64,000 nt of DNA from JAOAFZ01 sp964412815 (GTDB lineage Bacteria; Patescibacteriota; Microgenomatia; UBA1406; GWC2-37-13), in assembly GCA_964412815.1 (NCBI GenBank), contig CAYPQF010000050.1, positions 118,587 through 182,586 on the forward strand, read 5' to 3'. The notes below the pieces were generated by a model. The model saw nothing but the letters and a program-made list of their open reading frames with translations. It was not told the origin of the DNA and ran no database searches. Shown here piece by piece: positions 8,405-17,587 of this stretch (position 1 is its first letter; each line of letters opens with the position of its first letter). Both the position numbers and the translations under genes were made by a program.

Positions 8405-10006
8405 TTATGCGTTTTCCAACTGTTCCTGCGGGTCTGCTATCTTAAACGAAACAATCTCCTGAAGTGGGATACGTACACGTTCACTATCGGACTGACTGAC
8501 ACCTGTTACTATAAGTAAATTGGTGCCGTTTTCAAAATCTTCCTCAAGACGCAGGTCGCGCAGAATCATAGTCTGAGACACATCGTCTGAAGAAAGATGT
8601 CGGAGTTTGATAAACTGGTTACTTTGTATAGCTTTTTTAACTGCCTGTGCACGAGCATCTACCGGCCACTTCCAGGCAGCTATGTACCATTTTATCCGGG
8701 CTAAAAACTCCCGTACCCGTTTATCCGAGATAATATCAAATTCCTGTAATGGACGACTGAGAGTGATCCCTTCTTTCGTGCGGCACCGGCTCAGCGCAAC
8801 GTATACCTGACCGTGCGCAAACGATCTGTTCTGAAGCAGAATAACGACATTATCAAATGTCTTTCCCTGACTCTTATGAATGGTCATTGCCCACGCAAGT
8901 CGAATCGGAAACTGTTCGTAGGTACCAATCTCTTTTTTGCTTATTGCATGTGTCTGCGGGTCATAGAAAAATTTGTAGTTGCCCCAGGTGTACCGTTCGA
9001 TGGCATACTCTGTTCCGGAATCAAGCTGGACCACGATTTTATCAGGTTGCAGACCGGTGACCGTCCCCAGAGTGCCATTCACCCAGCGTTTATGCATATC
9101 GTTATTTATCAGCATAATTCGGGCTCCTGGTTTAAGATACAGTTCCATCTCTGTCGGCAGTGATTTCGTGTTGAAATCACCGATAATTCTTCCGGTATAG
9201 CGTTGTTCTTCGGCATCAATCTCTTTCAAATTCTGGTTATTAATGCGCTGAGCGAGCGCATTGGTATCGGTCAGGTAGATAACACCTTCCCTGTTCAGTT
9301 CCAGATACTCATCTACCTGACGATTCAGGTAATCCAGGGTATCAAAGTTGATATTGTTCCGGCGAATCCGGTCCAGTACCTCGATAAACTCAGGATCAGA
9401 CTGACGGTAGATGGTCGTGAGTTCAATAAACTCAATCTGCTGTTCCCGGGTGTTGGATACCAGCTGTTGCATAACATCTGCGCTAAAGAAATAGGGAGTA
9501 TCGTATCGCATCTGAATCACAGAAATCTCATCCCGGGTAACTACCGGTTCGAGTTGATAGAGATCACCAAACACAATAATCTGGACTCCTCCGAACGGCT
9601 CATCCTTTTTGCGCGCCCCCTGTAAAAAGGCATCTATACAATCAAGGAGATCAGCGCGTACCATCGAGATCTCGTCGATAATGATAATCTCAAGCCGACG
9701 GTAGATTTGATTGTAGGACTTATCCCCCATCTTAAATGCCTCTTCCACGGTGATTCCCGGTTTGAACCGGAAAAACGAATGAATTGTCTGTCCGTTTACT
9801 TCTACTGCCGCCGCACCGGTCGGAGCCAGTACCACAAAGTTACGACGTGTTTTACTTACCAGATGTTTCAGCAGTGTTGATTTTCCCGTCCCGGCGCGTC
9901 CGGTAATAAAGAGCATCCGTTTACGACTATCCAGGATATGTTGAGAGACAGGTGAACCCTGTTTGGTAAGAGGAGCGGCTGGTGAAGAAAGTGACTGTTC
10001 TGGCAT
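8405..10006 (-). CDS. Pif1/RecD-like DNA helicase
   Basis: A 533-residue superfamily 1 helicase. Walker A is GRAGTGKST (36-44), Walker B is IIIDEISM (108-115), followed by VFGDLYQLEPV, TIYRQSD and, near the C-terminal half, TIHKSQGKTFD and YVALSRCR, all typical of Pif1-like 5'-3' helicases. The last about 80 residues form an extra beta-rich module resembling the C-terminal WYL-like domain seen in some bacterial Pif1 proteins. Predicted to unwind DNA, including structured DNA, during replication or repair. TAGAAT lies six bases before the ATG on the minus strand, so the mRNA is probably leaderless. Confidence 0.87.
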   Translation of the reverse strand: MPEQSLSSPAAPLTKQGSPVSQHILDSRKRMLFITGRAGTGKSTLLKHLVSKTRRNFVVLAPTGAAAVEVNGQTIHSFFRFKPGITVEEAFKMGDKSYNQIYRRLEIIIIDEISMVRADLLDCIDAFLQGARKKDEPFGGVQIIVFGDLYQLEPVVTRDEISVIQMRYDTPYFFSADVMQQLVSNTREQQIEFIELTTIYRQSDPEFIEVLDRIRRNNINFDTLDYLNRQVDEYLELNREGVIYLTDTNALAQRINNQNLKEIDAEEQRYTGRIIGDFNTKSLPTEMELYLKPGARIMLINNDMHKRWVNGTLGTVTGLQPDKIVVQLDSGTEYAIERYTWGNYKFFYDPQTHAISKKEIGTYEQFPIRLAWAMTIHKSQGKTFDNVVILLQNRSFAHGQVYVALSRCRTKEGITLSRPLQEFDIISDKRVREFLARIKWYIAAWKWPVDARAQAVKKAIQSNQFIKLRHLSSDDVSQTMILRDLRLEEDFENGTNLLIVTGVSQSDSERVRIPLQEIVSFKIADPQEQLENA

Positions 10007-10078
10007 GTAGGCATTCTAACAGATCATCCGGGGTGCGTCGAGTAAGGGACACGAAGTTTTGAGGCGCCCAGTCTTCAG

Positions 10079-10103
10079 CCGGAGCGCCGTGATGGCGCTC
10101 CGG
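10079..10103 (-). terminator. perfect hairpin, probable terminator
   Basis: A 10-bp perfect stem CCGGAGCGCC/GGCGCTCCGG with a GTGAT loop. It lies upstream of the helicase gene and just downstream of a possible 26-codon gene (10116-10196) on the minus strand. No clear T tract follows. In style it matches the long hairpins that close the GC-rich cassettes. Confidence 0.5.
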
Positions 10104-10115
10104 GTGCAGTACGGA

Positions 10116-10196
10116 TTACCATTCATAATAACGTATTTTCTTTTTTCTCCGCTCCTGTTTACGCGGATTCTGGCTGGACGAGCTTCGGATTGTCAT
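10116..10196 (-). CDS. possible 26-residue basic peptide
   Basis: The only candidate gene in the otherwise empty 10007-10268 gap. It would encode a 26-residue, strongly basic peptide with a Ser-rich start and a core NPRKQERRKKKIRYYEW. The ATG at 10196 is preceded by CAAGG five bases upstream, and a TATTAT element lies about 30 bp further up. A perfect hairpin follows its stop codon within 15 bp. The promoter-gene-hairpin order is suggestive, but an ORF this short could arise by chance. Confidence 0.4.
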   Translation of the reverse strand: MTIRSSSSQNPRKQERRKKKIRYYEW

Positions 10197-10268
10197 ATGC
10201 CTTGAGTAATTGGTAATACTCAGATAATACGCTTCGAAACTGAGAGTACCCTGAAAATAGTATGAAGA

Positions 10269-11078
10269 TCAGGATTGTTTTACCGAAGGAATATCGGGAT
10301 TACCCTTGTGCAGGGCCTGCCAAACCTTAATATAAATCGCCCAGAATCGAACTGAAGAAAACAAAGAGAACACAAAACCCGGAAAGCCATCCGCATACCC
10401 ACGGTGACGGATGTAGGTAAGCAAAAACCAGTGAAGCGGCTTGATAACAATAAACTCAACTCCATCCATAAACGAAAGGCGCCGCTTTTTTTTGAGCACC
10501 AGTCCGGCATCAAACGTTGTATACCGGTTCCAGCGGGTCAGATACCGTTCAAAATCCGGATCAGCATAGTGCAGAAGCGCTTCTTTTGTTTCTCCTACGT
10601 CTCCGTCAATAATCACATTTTCGTGCACATCCCGCAGTTTGAAATGAGCTTTGTCACGTCGGTATAGTCGTGTAACAAAGTCAGGGTACACTCCCCCCTT
10701 CATCAGGTAGCGGTTTAAAAACCAGTTTTTTCGGGGAACGTTGTATCCGGCATAGGCGGGGTTTTCTTCCTGCAAGAGCTGTTCCAGTTCTTTGCGTAGT
10801 TCGGGACTGACTGCTTCGTCAGCATCCAGCTGAAGAATCCAGTCTCCGGTAGCATACTCGATGGCGCGCTGTTTATTCTTTAAAAAATTAGGAGGATTAT
10901 CTACATGGAAGACCTTAACCTTTTTCCCGTAGGATTCTGCAATCTCAACAGTCTTGTCTGATGATCCGCCATCGACAATCACCACTTCGTCGGCCATGTC
11001 GTATGCCGAGTCCAGGGCAATGCGGATATTTTTCTCTTCATTGAATGTTGGAATCGTCAGTGACAATTTTGCTGCCAT
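10269..11078 (-). CDS. family 2 glycosyltransferase (WaaE/KdtX-like)
   Basis: A 269-residue GT-A fold glycosyltransferase. The N terminus LSLTIPTFNEEKNI, the nucleotide-binding IVDGGSSDKT (34-43), and the metal-binding DAD (85-87) in LQLDADEAV define GT2. The C-terminal part contains YADGFPGFVFS and hydrophobic segments consistent with membrane association, like the LPS-core beta-1,4-glucosyltransferase group. Acceptor unknown; probably a surface glycan. TATAAT at 11085-11090 (minus) lies six bases before the ATG. Confidence 0.87.
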   Translation of the reverse strand: MAAKLSLTIPTFNEEKNIRIALDSAYDMADEVVIVDGGSSDKTVEIAESYGKKVKVFHVDNPPNFLKNKQRAIEYATGDWILQLDADEAVSPELRKELEQLLQEENPAYAGYNVPRKNWFLNRYLMKGGVYPDFVTRLYRRDKAHFKLRDVHENVIIDGDVGETKEALLHYADPDFERYLTRWNRYTTFDAGLVLKKKRRLSFMDGVEFIVIKPLHWFLLTYIRHRGYADGFPGFVFSLFSSVRFWAIYIKVWQALHKGNPDIPSVKQS

Positions 11079-11122
11079 GTGCCCATTATACAGGAAAGCA
11101 GGCAGGATTTACCGCCTGTCGC

Positions 11123-12175
11123 TCAGTTTGTCAGGCGGAGATCTTCTGAAAAAACTTCTTTCGATGCTTTACATTGTGAGATATCAGGGGAACCCAGATT
11201 CATGTTTGCAGGGCAACTGTAAAAGATTTTTGTGCGCAATATATACGTTCCCTCCTGAGGTGCTGTTCCATTGGTACAGTTTGAATACGGATCAGCATCC
11301 GGTGCAATGATTCCGGATACCGTGTCATTTGAACCATATCGGGCACAGACAGTTCGTGATGCCGGCTGGTCAAAGTAATCACACAACCGCTCTACCTGGC
11401 TTGAACTCCGTTTAATCGTAAAAAAAGTATCATTTGTCTCGTAACAATACACCTCTCCCGTCTGCAGAGGGCCTCTGAATAATCCACTCGTTGACATGGT
11501 ACGATAATTCAACTGGTTCGGATCCCGTGTTGGACAAGCCGCTCCCGGTGGACAGCTCGTCAAAGCTAATGCATAGGGATCGAGTTGAATCTGTTTTGGA
11601 TTTGGAGCAAAAGAGATTCCCCACTCTGTGGCAATGGTCGGCGTAGCCCGTGGCGTAGTGGTTGCGGTAGCCGGTCGGCTACGCAGTGTCGGAATAGGCG
11701 ATGGCGTAGCGGTTGGGATTGGCGTATTGGAAGGGAAGAGTGCAATAGTAGGCCGTCCGGTAGGGGTTCCGCTCGCGACCGCTTGCCCCTTTTTAGGCGT
11801 TGGAGACGGGAGATATACCGAAACTCCAGCCGTTGGAGACAACTGTGTTACCGGATACAACCCCGTCGATGCTCCTCCATTTTGCTGCCCGCTTCCTCCC
11901 GTTACCAGCGGTACCGCTTCGAGGTTTTGATTTGCAGATGCCCGTTGCGAGTTGGCATACATAAAAAACGAGATCGTGATAATCAACGAAATGCCGAACA
12001 GGACAATAAAGATAATGTAGATAATTCTATTTTTTTTAGCAATATCCTCATCTGTTTCCAGAACTGATCCGGCACGTCCCTGCACCTGTACCGGCTGGTA
12101 GGTAGTTGTCTGCACACCCCCGGCATCCGGCATAACACCAGTAAAGCCACTAATATTAGGGGTTTGATCATCCAT
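11123..12175 (-). CDS. membrane-anchored Pro/Thr-rich protein with QRAS motif
   Basis: A 350-residue protein. A cytoplasmic N-terminal tail of about 50 residues precedes one membrane segment (about 52-74), followed at once by NSQRASAN. A Pro/Thr/Ser-rich linker spans about 110-180, and a cysteine-containing C-terminal domain (about eight Cys) lies outside. Function unknown. The RAS tripeptide right after the helix recalls the TRAS motif of the surface proteins at 26.6-40.1 kb. CATAAT at 12182-12187 (minus) lies six bases before the ATG. Confidence 0.7.
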   Translation of the reverse strand: MDDQTPNISGFTGVMPDAGGVQTTTYQPVQVQGRAGSVLETDEDIAKKNRIIYIIFIVLFGISLIITISFFMYANSQRASANQNLEAVPLVTGGSGQQNGGASTGLYPVTQLSPTAGVSVYLPSPTPKKGQAVASGTPTGRPTIALFPSNTPIPTATPSPIPTLRSRPATATTTPRATPTIATEWGISFAPNPKQIQLDPYALALTSCPPGAACPTRDPNQLNYRTMSTSGLFRGPLQTGEVYCYETNDTFFTIKRSSSQVERLCDYFDQPASRTVCARYGSNDTVSGIIAPDADPYSNCTNGTAPQEGTYILRTKIFYSCPANMNLGSPDISQCKASKEVFSEDLRLTN

Positions 12176-12210
12176 AAGCTAATTATGACAAAACTCTACC
12201 CAGAAATCAC

Positions 12211-13836
12211 TTAGATATGGGTATATCCCAGCGCGCGTAACGCATCGGTGGTTTTGTCGAAGATCATACCTTCTTTTTTCAACTGCCCGTAATGATTCAG
12301 TTCTGACTTGAGTCGCGTCTTAATAGAATCGCTTACTCCCGATAGGACCACCTGTTTCCCCTGCTTCTGTATCAACTCGATCATCTCATCCAGTGCGTTT
12401 ATGCCATCGGTATCAATAAAATGCAGTTCACGCAACCGGAGTACAACACCATAGTACTGCTTCAGACTTGTCTCAAACCGGGAGATATGCGCTTGACCAT
12501 TGATATAGAGCAACTGTCCTTTAATCGAGTAGACCAGAATATGAGATTCCTTTGAGATCTCTTTCAGCTTTTCACCGCTGTACAACTTTACTTTTCCGGT
12601 GTGGACATCATTCATGACCACATCAAAGTAACCGCGGGATAACGTCTCCATAAACAACAGCAATGACATTGCGGTTCCGAAGAGGATCCCCACTATTGGA
12701 TCTTCGTAAATCGTTACACCGGCTACCACCAGTGCCAGCCAGAAGTTCTTTTTGTCGTTGGCCCATAAGTGTTTGACATGATGCATCTCGACCATTCGAA
12801 CCGCGACAAACACCAGTATTGCAGCAATCACAGCCAGCGGAATAAAGACAAAGTATTGCAGCAGTAACAACGAAATTACCGCGACTGAGATACTACTGAT
12901 AACGGCAGATAGTTTGTCGGTAGCGTTGGATTTGATATTTAATGAAGTACGAGCCAGGGCAGCCGTCGCCGGAATACCACCCATCATTCCGGTCACCACG
13001 TTTGCCAGCCCCAATCCTAACATCTCTTTGCGAGCATTATGTTTTGTTCTGGTCATACCATCAGCAATTTTGGCTGAGATCATGGTTTCCAGAATCGCTA
13101 CCAGCGCAACGGCAAAACTGGTGATGATCAGTGACCGGTCAAAAAAGAACTCAGGCATCAAAAAAAGCTTTGGACTCAGGTCAGGATATTGCTGCCCGAG
13201 CGTCAGTAGCTGGATGGGAATAATCCCCTGTACTGATGCATACCCCAGCAAAATACCAACCGGAGCAAGAATAATAGCTCCTGGAATACGGGGAACTATC
13301 CGCAGAAAGACGAATAGTAATGCCAGAAAGAGAGCAAACACCCCCAGAGTTGGGAGTGAGGCCTGTCCGATATGTTGGAGAGACTCAAACACATTCTCAA
13401 TAAAGTGTTCATGCTTTTCCAGTCCCTGCAAGCCAAATGCAAAGTTTAGCTGGTTGAGCGAAATGATACACGCCACTCCAATCGTAAAGCCAAGAATCGT
13501 GCTGCCCGGGACAAAAACCAGAAATCGCTCCAGCTTCATGCTGTACGCGAGCAGAATAATAACACCCGCTACCATAGCAACCATTGCTAACGACCCTGCC
13601 CCGTGCGTAATGGCATACGCGGCAAGAATTCCGGAGAGTGCTCCGGTTGGTCCGGTGATATTAAAGTTACTTCCTCCAAAAAGCGCCGCGATGAGGCCTG
13701 CCCATACCGCAGTAATAATGCCAACAACCGGACTGGTTTGTGATGCTACCGCGAGTGAAACCGAGAGAGGGATTGAGACAAGTGCTACGGTAATTCCCGA
13801 CTTCCAGTTTTCGCGCAGCTTCTGAAAGATATTCAT
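12211..13836 (-). CDS. SulP family anion transporter with STAS domain
   Basis: A 541-residue SulP transporter. The N-terminal about 400 residues carry some twelve hydrophobic segments with the family motif region FNITGPTGALSGI near residue 57, and the C terminus (about 430-541) is a STAS domain containing LRELHFIDTDGINALDE. SulP proteins move sulfate, bicarbonate or related anions; the substrate is not evident here. TACAAT lies six bases before the ATG. It is transcribed divergently from a MarR-type regulator 90 bp away, which may control it. Confidence 0.9.
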   Translation of the reverse strand: MNIFQKLRENWKSGITVALVSIPLSVSLAVASQTSPVVGIITAVWAGLIAALFGGSNFNITGPTGALSGILAAYAITHGAGSLAMVAMVAGVIILLAYSMKLERFLVFVPGSTILGFTIGVACIISLNQLNFAFGLQGLEKHEHFIENVFESLQHIGQASLPTLGVFALFLALLFVFLRIVPRIPGAIILAPVGILLGYASVQGIIPIQLLTLGQQYPDLSPKLFLMPEFFFDRSLIITSFAVALVAILETMISAKIADGMTRTKHNARKEMLGLGLANVVTGMMGGIPATAALARTSLNIKSNATDKLSAVISSISVAVISLLLLQYFVFIPLAVIAAILVFVAVRMVEMHHVKHLWANDKKNFWLALVVAGVTIYEDPIVGILFGTAMSLLLFMETLSRGYFDVVMNDVHTGKVKLYSGEKLKEISKESHILVYSIKGQLLYINGQAHISRFETSLKQYYGVVLRLRELHFIDTDGINALDEMIELIQKQGKQVVLSGVSDSIKTRLKSELNHYGQLKKEGMIFDKTTDALRALGYTHI

Positions 13837-13926
13837 GCGTTTATTGTAGTACTATTTTTTTAAAAGTACATGCAGCGTTCTTACATATCACTGAGAGGGT
13901 ATTTTTCTGATAAACTATAACCAGTT

Positions 13927-14373
13927 ATGAAATCTGTTGAGCGAAACAAAAAAACCTATATAGCCCTACAACAGTTCCTCACTCTACTTGATCGTCGCAT
14001 TATTACAACAATATCAACAAAGACTCTCTTAACCTATGCTCAGTTTCAAGTACTGAAAATAATTGCCGATAATCATCTTTCTACACAGGACTCGATCGCC
14101 TCTATCCTGGGTATTTCACAGCCTGCCGTGAGTAAACAGGTTCGATTGTTACGAGAGCATGAGTTAATACACGCAACCGCTGCCTCCTCAGATAAACGAA
14201 AAATAATTTTGCATGTTACCGCTCGAGGCAGGATTCAACTCAAAAAGGCCACTGCTTTGATTGAAGGGCAACTTGAAGAATTGTTGGGGAATCTTTCTGC
14301 CAAAAGCCGCGTCTCTCTGGAACGGACTCTCAACACACTCACCGTTGCGCTGTTACTGAGTGTAGACGGGTAA
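13927..14373 (+). CDS. MarR family transcriptional regulator
   Basis: A 148-residue protein with a winged helix-turn-helix at about 40-110: helices around DSIASILGISQPAVSKQ and the wing with ASSDKRKIILHVTARGR. The flanking helices would form the dimer interface as in MarR. It probably binds a palindrome in the 90-bp divergent region shared with the SulP transporter, an inference from layout. TATAAC lies five bases before the ATG. Its 3' end overlaps the convergent histidine kinase gene by 21 bp. Confidence 0.88.
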   Translation: MKSVERNKKTYIALQQFLTLLDRRIITTISTKTLLTYAQFQVLKIIADNHLSTQDSIASILGISQPAVSKQVRLLREHELIHATAASSDKRKIILHVTARGRIQLKKATALIEGQLEELLGNLSAKSRVSLERTLNTLTVALLLSVDG

Positions 14374-16518
14374 CCGGAAATAAAATCTGGATCCCCTACC
14401 CTCTTCGCTTTCGATCCAGATTTTTCCTCCCTGACGCCGAATAATCTCAGATGAGATATACAACCCCAGTCCAATACCCGGATACGTATTTTCTTTTGAT
14501 CCGGAAACCCGGAAAAACCGGCTGAAGATACGGGACTGATGTTCTGACGCAATACCAATGCCAAAGTCCTCAACACAGACGGATACTTCTCCCTGTTTAA
14601 CTGAAGTTGAGATAACTACCGTATCAGCATGAGGCGAGTACTTGATCGCATTGGATAAAAAGTTGATAATAACCTGCTCAATTCGATTCCGGTCCGCAAA
14701 CAGCAACTGTGTCTTTCCCAACTTCTTTTTGATCTTATGAGTGGTGGTGCGCTGCATCTCTTCGACAATCTCCGAGATTAATGTATTGAGGTCAAATACC
14801 TCGTTATCAAACGAAAATTTACCCGTCTCTATACGGGTAATATCCAGGAGATCGGTAATCAGATTGGTCAGTTTGTCAAGCTGCACATCCATCTTCTCCA
14901 GTAACGAAGCAGACTTGAGGTCTCCGGCTTTGAGAAACTTTTTTTGCAGTACCTGAGCAAAAATCTTCATACTGGTAACCGGTGTTTTGAGTTCGTGACT
15001 GGTGATACCGATAAACTCATCTTTCTGACGGTCCAGTTTAACGCGCTCGGTAATATCACGAAAGATACACACCGCTAACCGGTCCTCTACATCTTCGTCC
15101 TCTGTCCAGTTAGCTGAGCCTTCAAAATTCAAATATTCTCCGTTCTTATGGCGGTATCTAAGGCTGATCGAACCAAAAGAAGTAGATAATGAGCGTTTAA
15201 ACTCTTTTTTGGTTTCTTTCAGATCGTCAGGATGGATCAGCGCGAACGCGCTGGTATCCAGGAGCTCTTCCGGTTTGTATCCCAGAATACGCAGATACGC
15301 AGGACTGATGTATTGAAACATTCCTTTATGATCGATGATGCTAATCAGATCGTTTGTATTCTCTACCACCAGCCGGTACCGCTCTTCGCTCGCTTTTAGT
15401 TCTTCTTCGATCTCCTGCTGTTCCGTGATGTCATCCTGAATGCAGACCCAATGAGGCTTCCCGTCAATCTGAACAGTGGTGATATGTGTGTTGGTAATAA
15501 ACGGTGTGCCATCCTTTTTGTTGTTATACAACTGTCCGTGCCACTCACCTTTTTCGGTAAGATGCTCCTGGATCTCCCGAATCAGTAGATTATTTTCCTC
15601 GGACGACCCCTGATGTTTTTTTGTGATATGACTGCCGATCAAACCTCCTGACGGGTACCCGAACATCCGGTCTTCTGCGGGGTTTGTATAGATGATACTC
15701 CCTTCCGGATTTGACACACTGACACCCTCAGTCATACTGTCCAGAATCTGCGTATGCATTCGTAACCGCTCGGCTGTCCGCTTTTCCTCGGTAATATCGC
15801 GGACAACAATCTGAATCGCCGGTTTGCCTTCGAATGTGACCAGCAACGATGTCACTTCAACATCTATGATCTCTCCGTCCATACAGATAAATTTTTCCTC
15901 AAGCGTATTGGTATATTCCAGCCCCGTATATATCTGGCTAATACGCTGTTTCACCAATTCAGTATAATCCGGATGGACAAACTTCCAGACATTCTTTCCG
16001 ATCACCTCTTCTGCTGATTGCGCATGTATTAAACGGACTGCCAGCTGGTTTACATAAATCAAGATCCCTTTTGCATGCAGTGCGATAGGTACCGGTGAGT
16101 GGTCGAGCAGACGTCGATACTGCTCTTCCTGTGTTTTTACCGCGGTTACATCGTTATAATATGCAGCAATGCCGAACTCAGTAGGATAGAAATTAGCCTG
16201 CAGCCAGCGGCCGGTAGATGGAGACAGGTACTCTACCCGTTGCGGAGTGCGGGACTCCATTGCCGTTATTGCGAGCTGGAAAACAGGATTCTGATGAATA
16301 CCTGGAAAAATATCATACACCACTTTGCCGACTAACTCCTCTTTGGTTTTTTGCACCATTGCTTCCGCTTTTGAGTTAAGGTACATATACCGCCACTCGG
16401 TATCAAATGCAATAAACGCGTCAGGGATATGTTCAATAACAGAAGCGAGATGACCTTCCCACTGTGGAGAGATTGCAGCAGCAGTACGTTTTGACCTCCT
16501 GGGTTTAGTATGAGGCAT
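14353..16518 (-). CDS. multi-PAS sensor histidine kinase
   Basis: A 721-residue kinase without obvious membrane segments. Four PAS-like domains occupy about residues 25-500, then a HisKA domain with the phospho-acceptor His in IGITSHELKTP (near 507), and an HATPase domain with NFLSNAIKYSP (N box), DFGIGI and GIGLGLYI. It lacks a receiver domain, and no response regulator gene is nearby, so its partner lies elsewhere. A longer frame exists upstream from a TTG, but ATG 16518 is preferred because TTTAAT sits just before it and the extension is hydrophobic and unlike PAS kinases. Confidence 0.87.
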   Translation of the reverse strand: MPHTKPRRSKRTAAAISPQWEGHLASVIEHIPDAFIAFDTEWRYMYLNSKAEAMVQKTKEELVGKVVYDIFPGIHQNPVFQLAITAMESRTPQRVEYLSPSTGRWLQANFYPTEFGIAAYYNDVTAVKTQEEQYRRLLDHSPVPIALHAKGILIYVNQLAVRLIHAQSAEEVIGKNVWKFVHPDYTELVKQRISQIYTGLEYTNTLEEKFICMDGEIIDVEVTSLLVTFEGKPAIQIVVRDITEEKRTAERLRMHTQILDSMTEGVSVSNPEGSIIYTNPAEDRMFGYPSGGLIGSHITKKHQGSSEENNLLIREIQEHLTEKGEWHGQLYNNKKDGTPFITNTHITTVQIDGKPHWVCIQDDITEQQEIEEELKASEERYRLVVENTNDLISIIDHKGMFQYISPAYLRILGYKPEELLDTSAFALIHPDDLKETKKEFKRSLSTSFGSISLRYRHKNGEYLNFEGSANWTEDEDVEDRLAVCIFRDITERVKLDRQKDEFIGITSHELKTPVTSMKIFAQVLQKKFLKAGDLKSASLLEKMDVQLDKLTNLITDLLDITRIETGKFSFDNEVFDLNTLISEIVEEMQRTTTHKIKKKLGKTQLLFADRNRIEQVIINFLSNAIKYSPHADTVVISTSVKQGEVSVCVEDFGIGIASEHQSRIFSRFFRVSGSKENTYPGIGLGLYISSEIIRRQGGKIWIESEEGRGSRFYFRLPVYTQ

Positions 16519-16637
16519 ACCTATTAAATTGCAGAATGGTATGAGTACTATAACAAAGAAGTACCAGCAATACAATAAAGATTCCGTGAGAAACAGATAC
16601 AGGAAGTACTATACCCAGCGTCTGCTCGGCAGCAGCA

Positions 16638-17585
16638 TTACTGTTGCGAGGCAGTCCGGACCTGATCGAGCAGTGTCAATTTATAGCGATCACTCCGTTG
16701 CTGGATATATTCACGCTCAAATTTCTTGAGATCTGTGGCAGAAAACTGTACCGATGAATCGTTCTGTAAGACATCGAGCACCTGAGAAACCTGAGTGTGC
16801 GTATAAAAACAATCACTATTGCACAACTCGAACGGTTCTGTTTTACCCGCAACAAAGACATTCAATGCCATCTTTGCGTTAATCTCCGTTTCATTATCAG
16901 TGGTTTCTTCAACCAGACGAAGTGACGCATCGACCCGCTCAACATCGGTCAGCTGATAAATAGTTTTTGTCCCCATCAATGACTCCGTCCAGGTTTTAGG
17001 AGTAATCTGACGGTAGGTTGTCCAACACAGATAATAGACCGGCAGACAGATAAGCAAGCAGAGTATAATCGCGAAGCGGTGCGTTTTGGCATCCTCCCTC
17101 AGTACTGTTTCTATGTGTTTTTTTGTAATGCCGCGTTCCCAGGGAATACTATTGGAGTACGCGCCCCAGTACATTTTGTTTGCAGTGATGATCGTTGAAT
17201 ACGCAGAGGCGATATCTATTCCCGGCCAGACTCCCCGGATCAGATAGTAGAACAGGGTGGAAAGAATATATGCCATGCCGATACCGGGAAACAGAGACAA
17301 CACTGAAGGAAGCATATGTTCAAATAAAAGAGTATCCGGGGTACCTAAGACAGCTCGCTGTAAAAAGTAAAAAGCAAACGGCAGACCCAACATGCAGGCC
17401 AAAAAGAGGAGCACAAAGCCTACTGCTATCAACTGGTGATAGCGAAAGGCAGGATCTATCTTTTTTTCCGGCATACCCCCTACCTCTTCCGGATTAAGCA
17501 ACGGGACAATCCCCTTCTCTATCCGTTTGAGATGCATGTGCTGTGCGGCACGATACCCGGCCGCACCGGAGTTAAAATACACCAT
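16638..17585 (-). CDS. three-TM membrane protein, unknown
   Basis: A 315-residue protein of unknown family. Hydrophobic segments lie at about 52-75, 88-112 and 170-192, with a soluble C-terminal region of about 120 residues. The gene starts two bases after the stop of the upstream gene (17588-18439), so the two form an operon and their products may act together in the membrane. No enzyme motif is visible. Confidence 0.65.
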   Translation of the reverse strand: MVYFNSGAAGYRAAQHMHLKRIEKGIVPLLNPEEVGGMPEKKIDPAFRYHQLIAVGFVLLFLACMLGLPFAFYFLQRAVLGTPDTLLFEHMLPSVLSLFPGIGMAYILSTLFYYLIRGVWPGIDIASAYSTIITANKMYWGAYSNSIPWERGITKKHIETVLREDAKTHRFAIILCLLICLPVYYLCWTTYRQITPKTWTESLMGTKTIYQLTDVERVDASLRLVEETTDNETEINAKMALNVFVAGKTEPFELCNSDCFYTHTQVSQVLDVLQNDSSVQFSATDLKKFEREYIQQRSDRYKLTLLDQVRTASQQ

Positions 17586-17587
17586 AA

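Noticed and set aside
11585..12067. 160-codon plus-strand frame
   Set aside because: Antisense to the anchored Pro/Thr-rich protein; no start signal or recognisable domain.
12914..13825. 303-codon open frame on the plus strand
   Set aside because: It lies wholly antisense to the well-supported SulP transporter and its product shows no fold or motif; it is a shadow of that gene.
16518..16575. TTG-initiated extension of the histidine kinase giving an N-terminal hydrophobic helix
   Set aside because: The extension would need a rare TTG start, is not typical of soluble PAS kinases, and ATG 16518 has a -10-like box directly before it.
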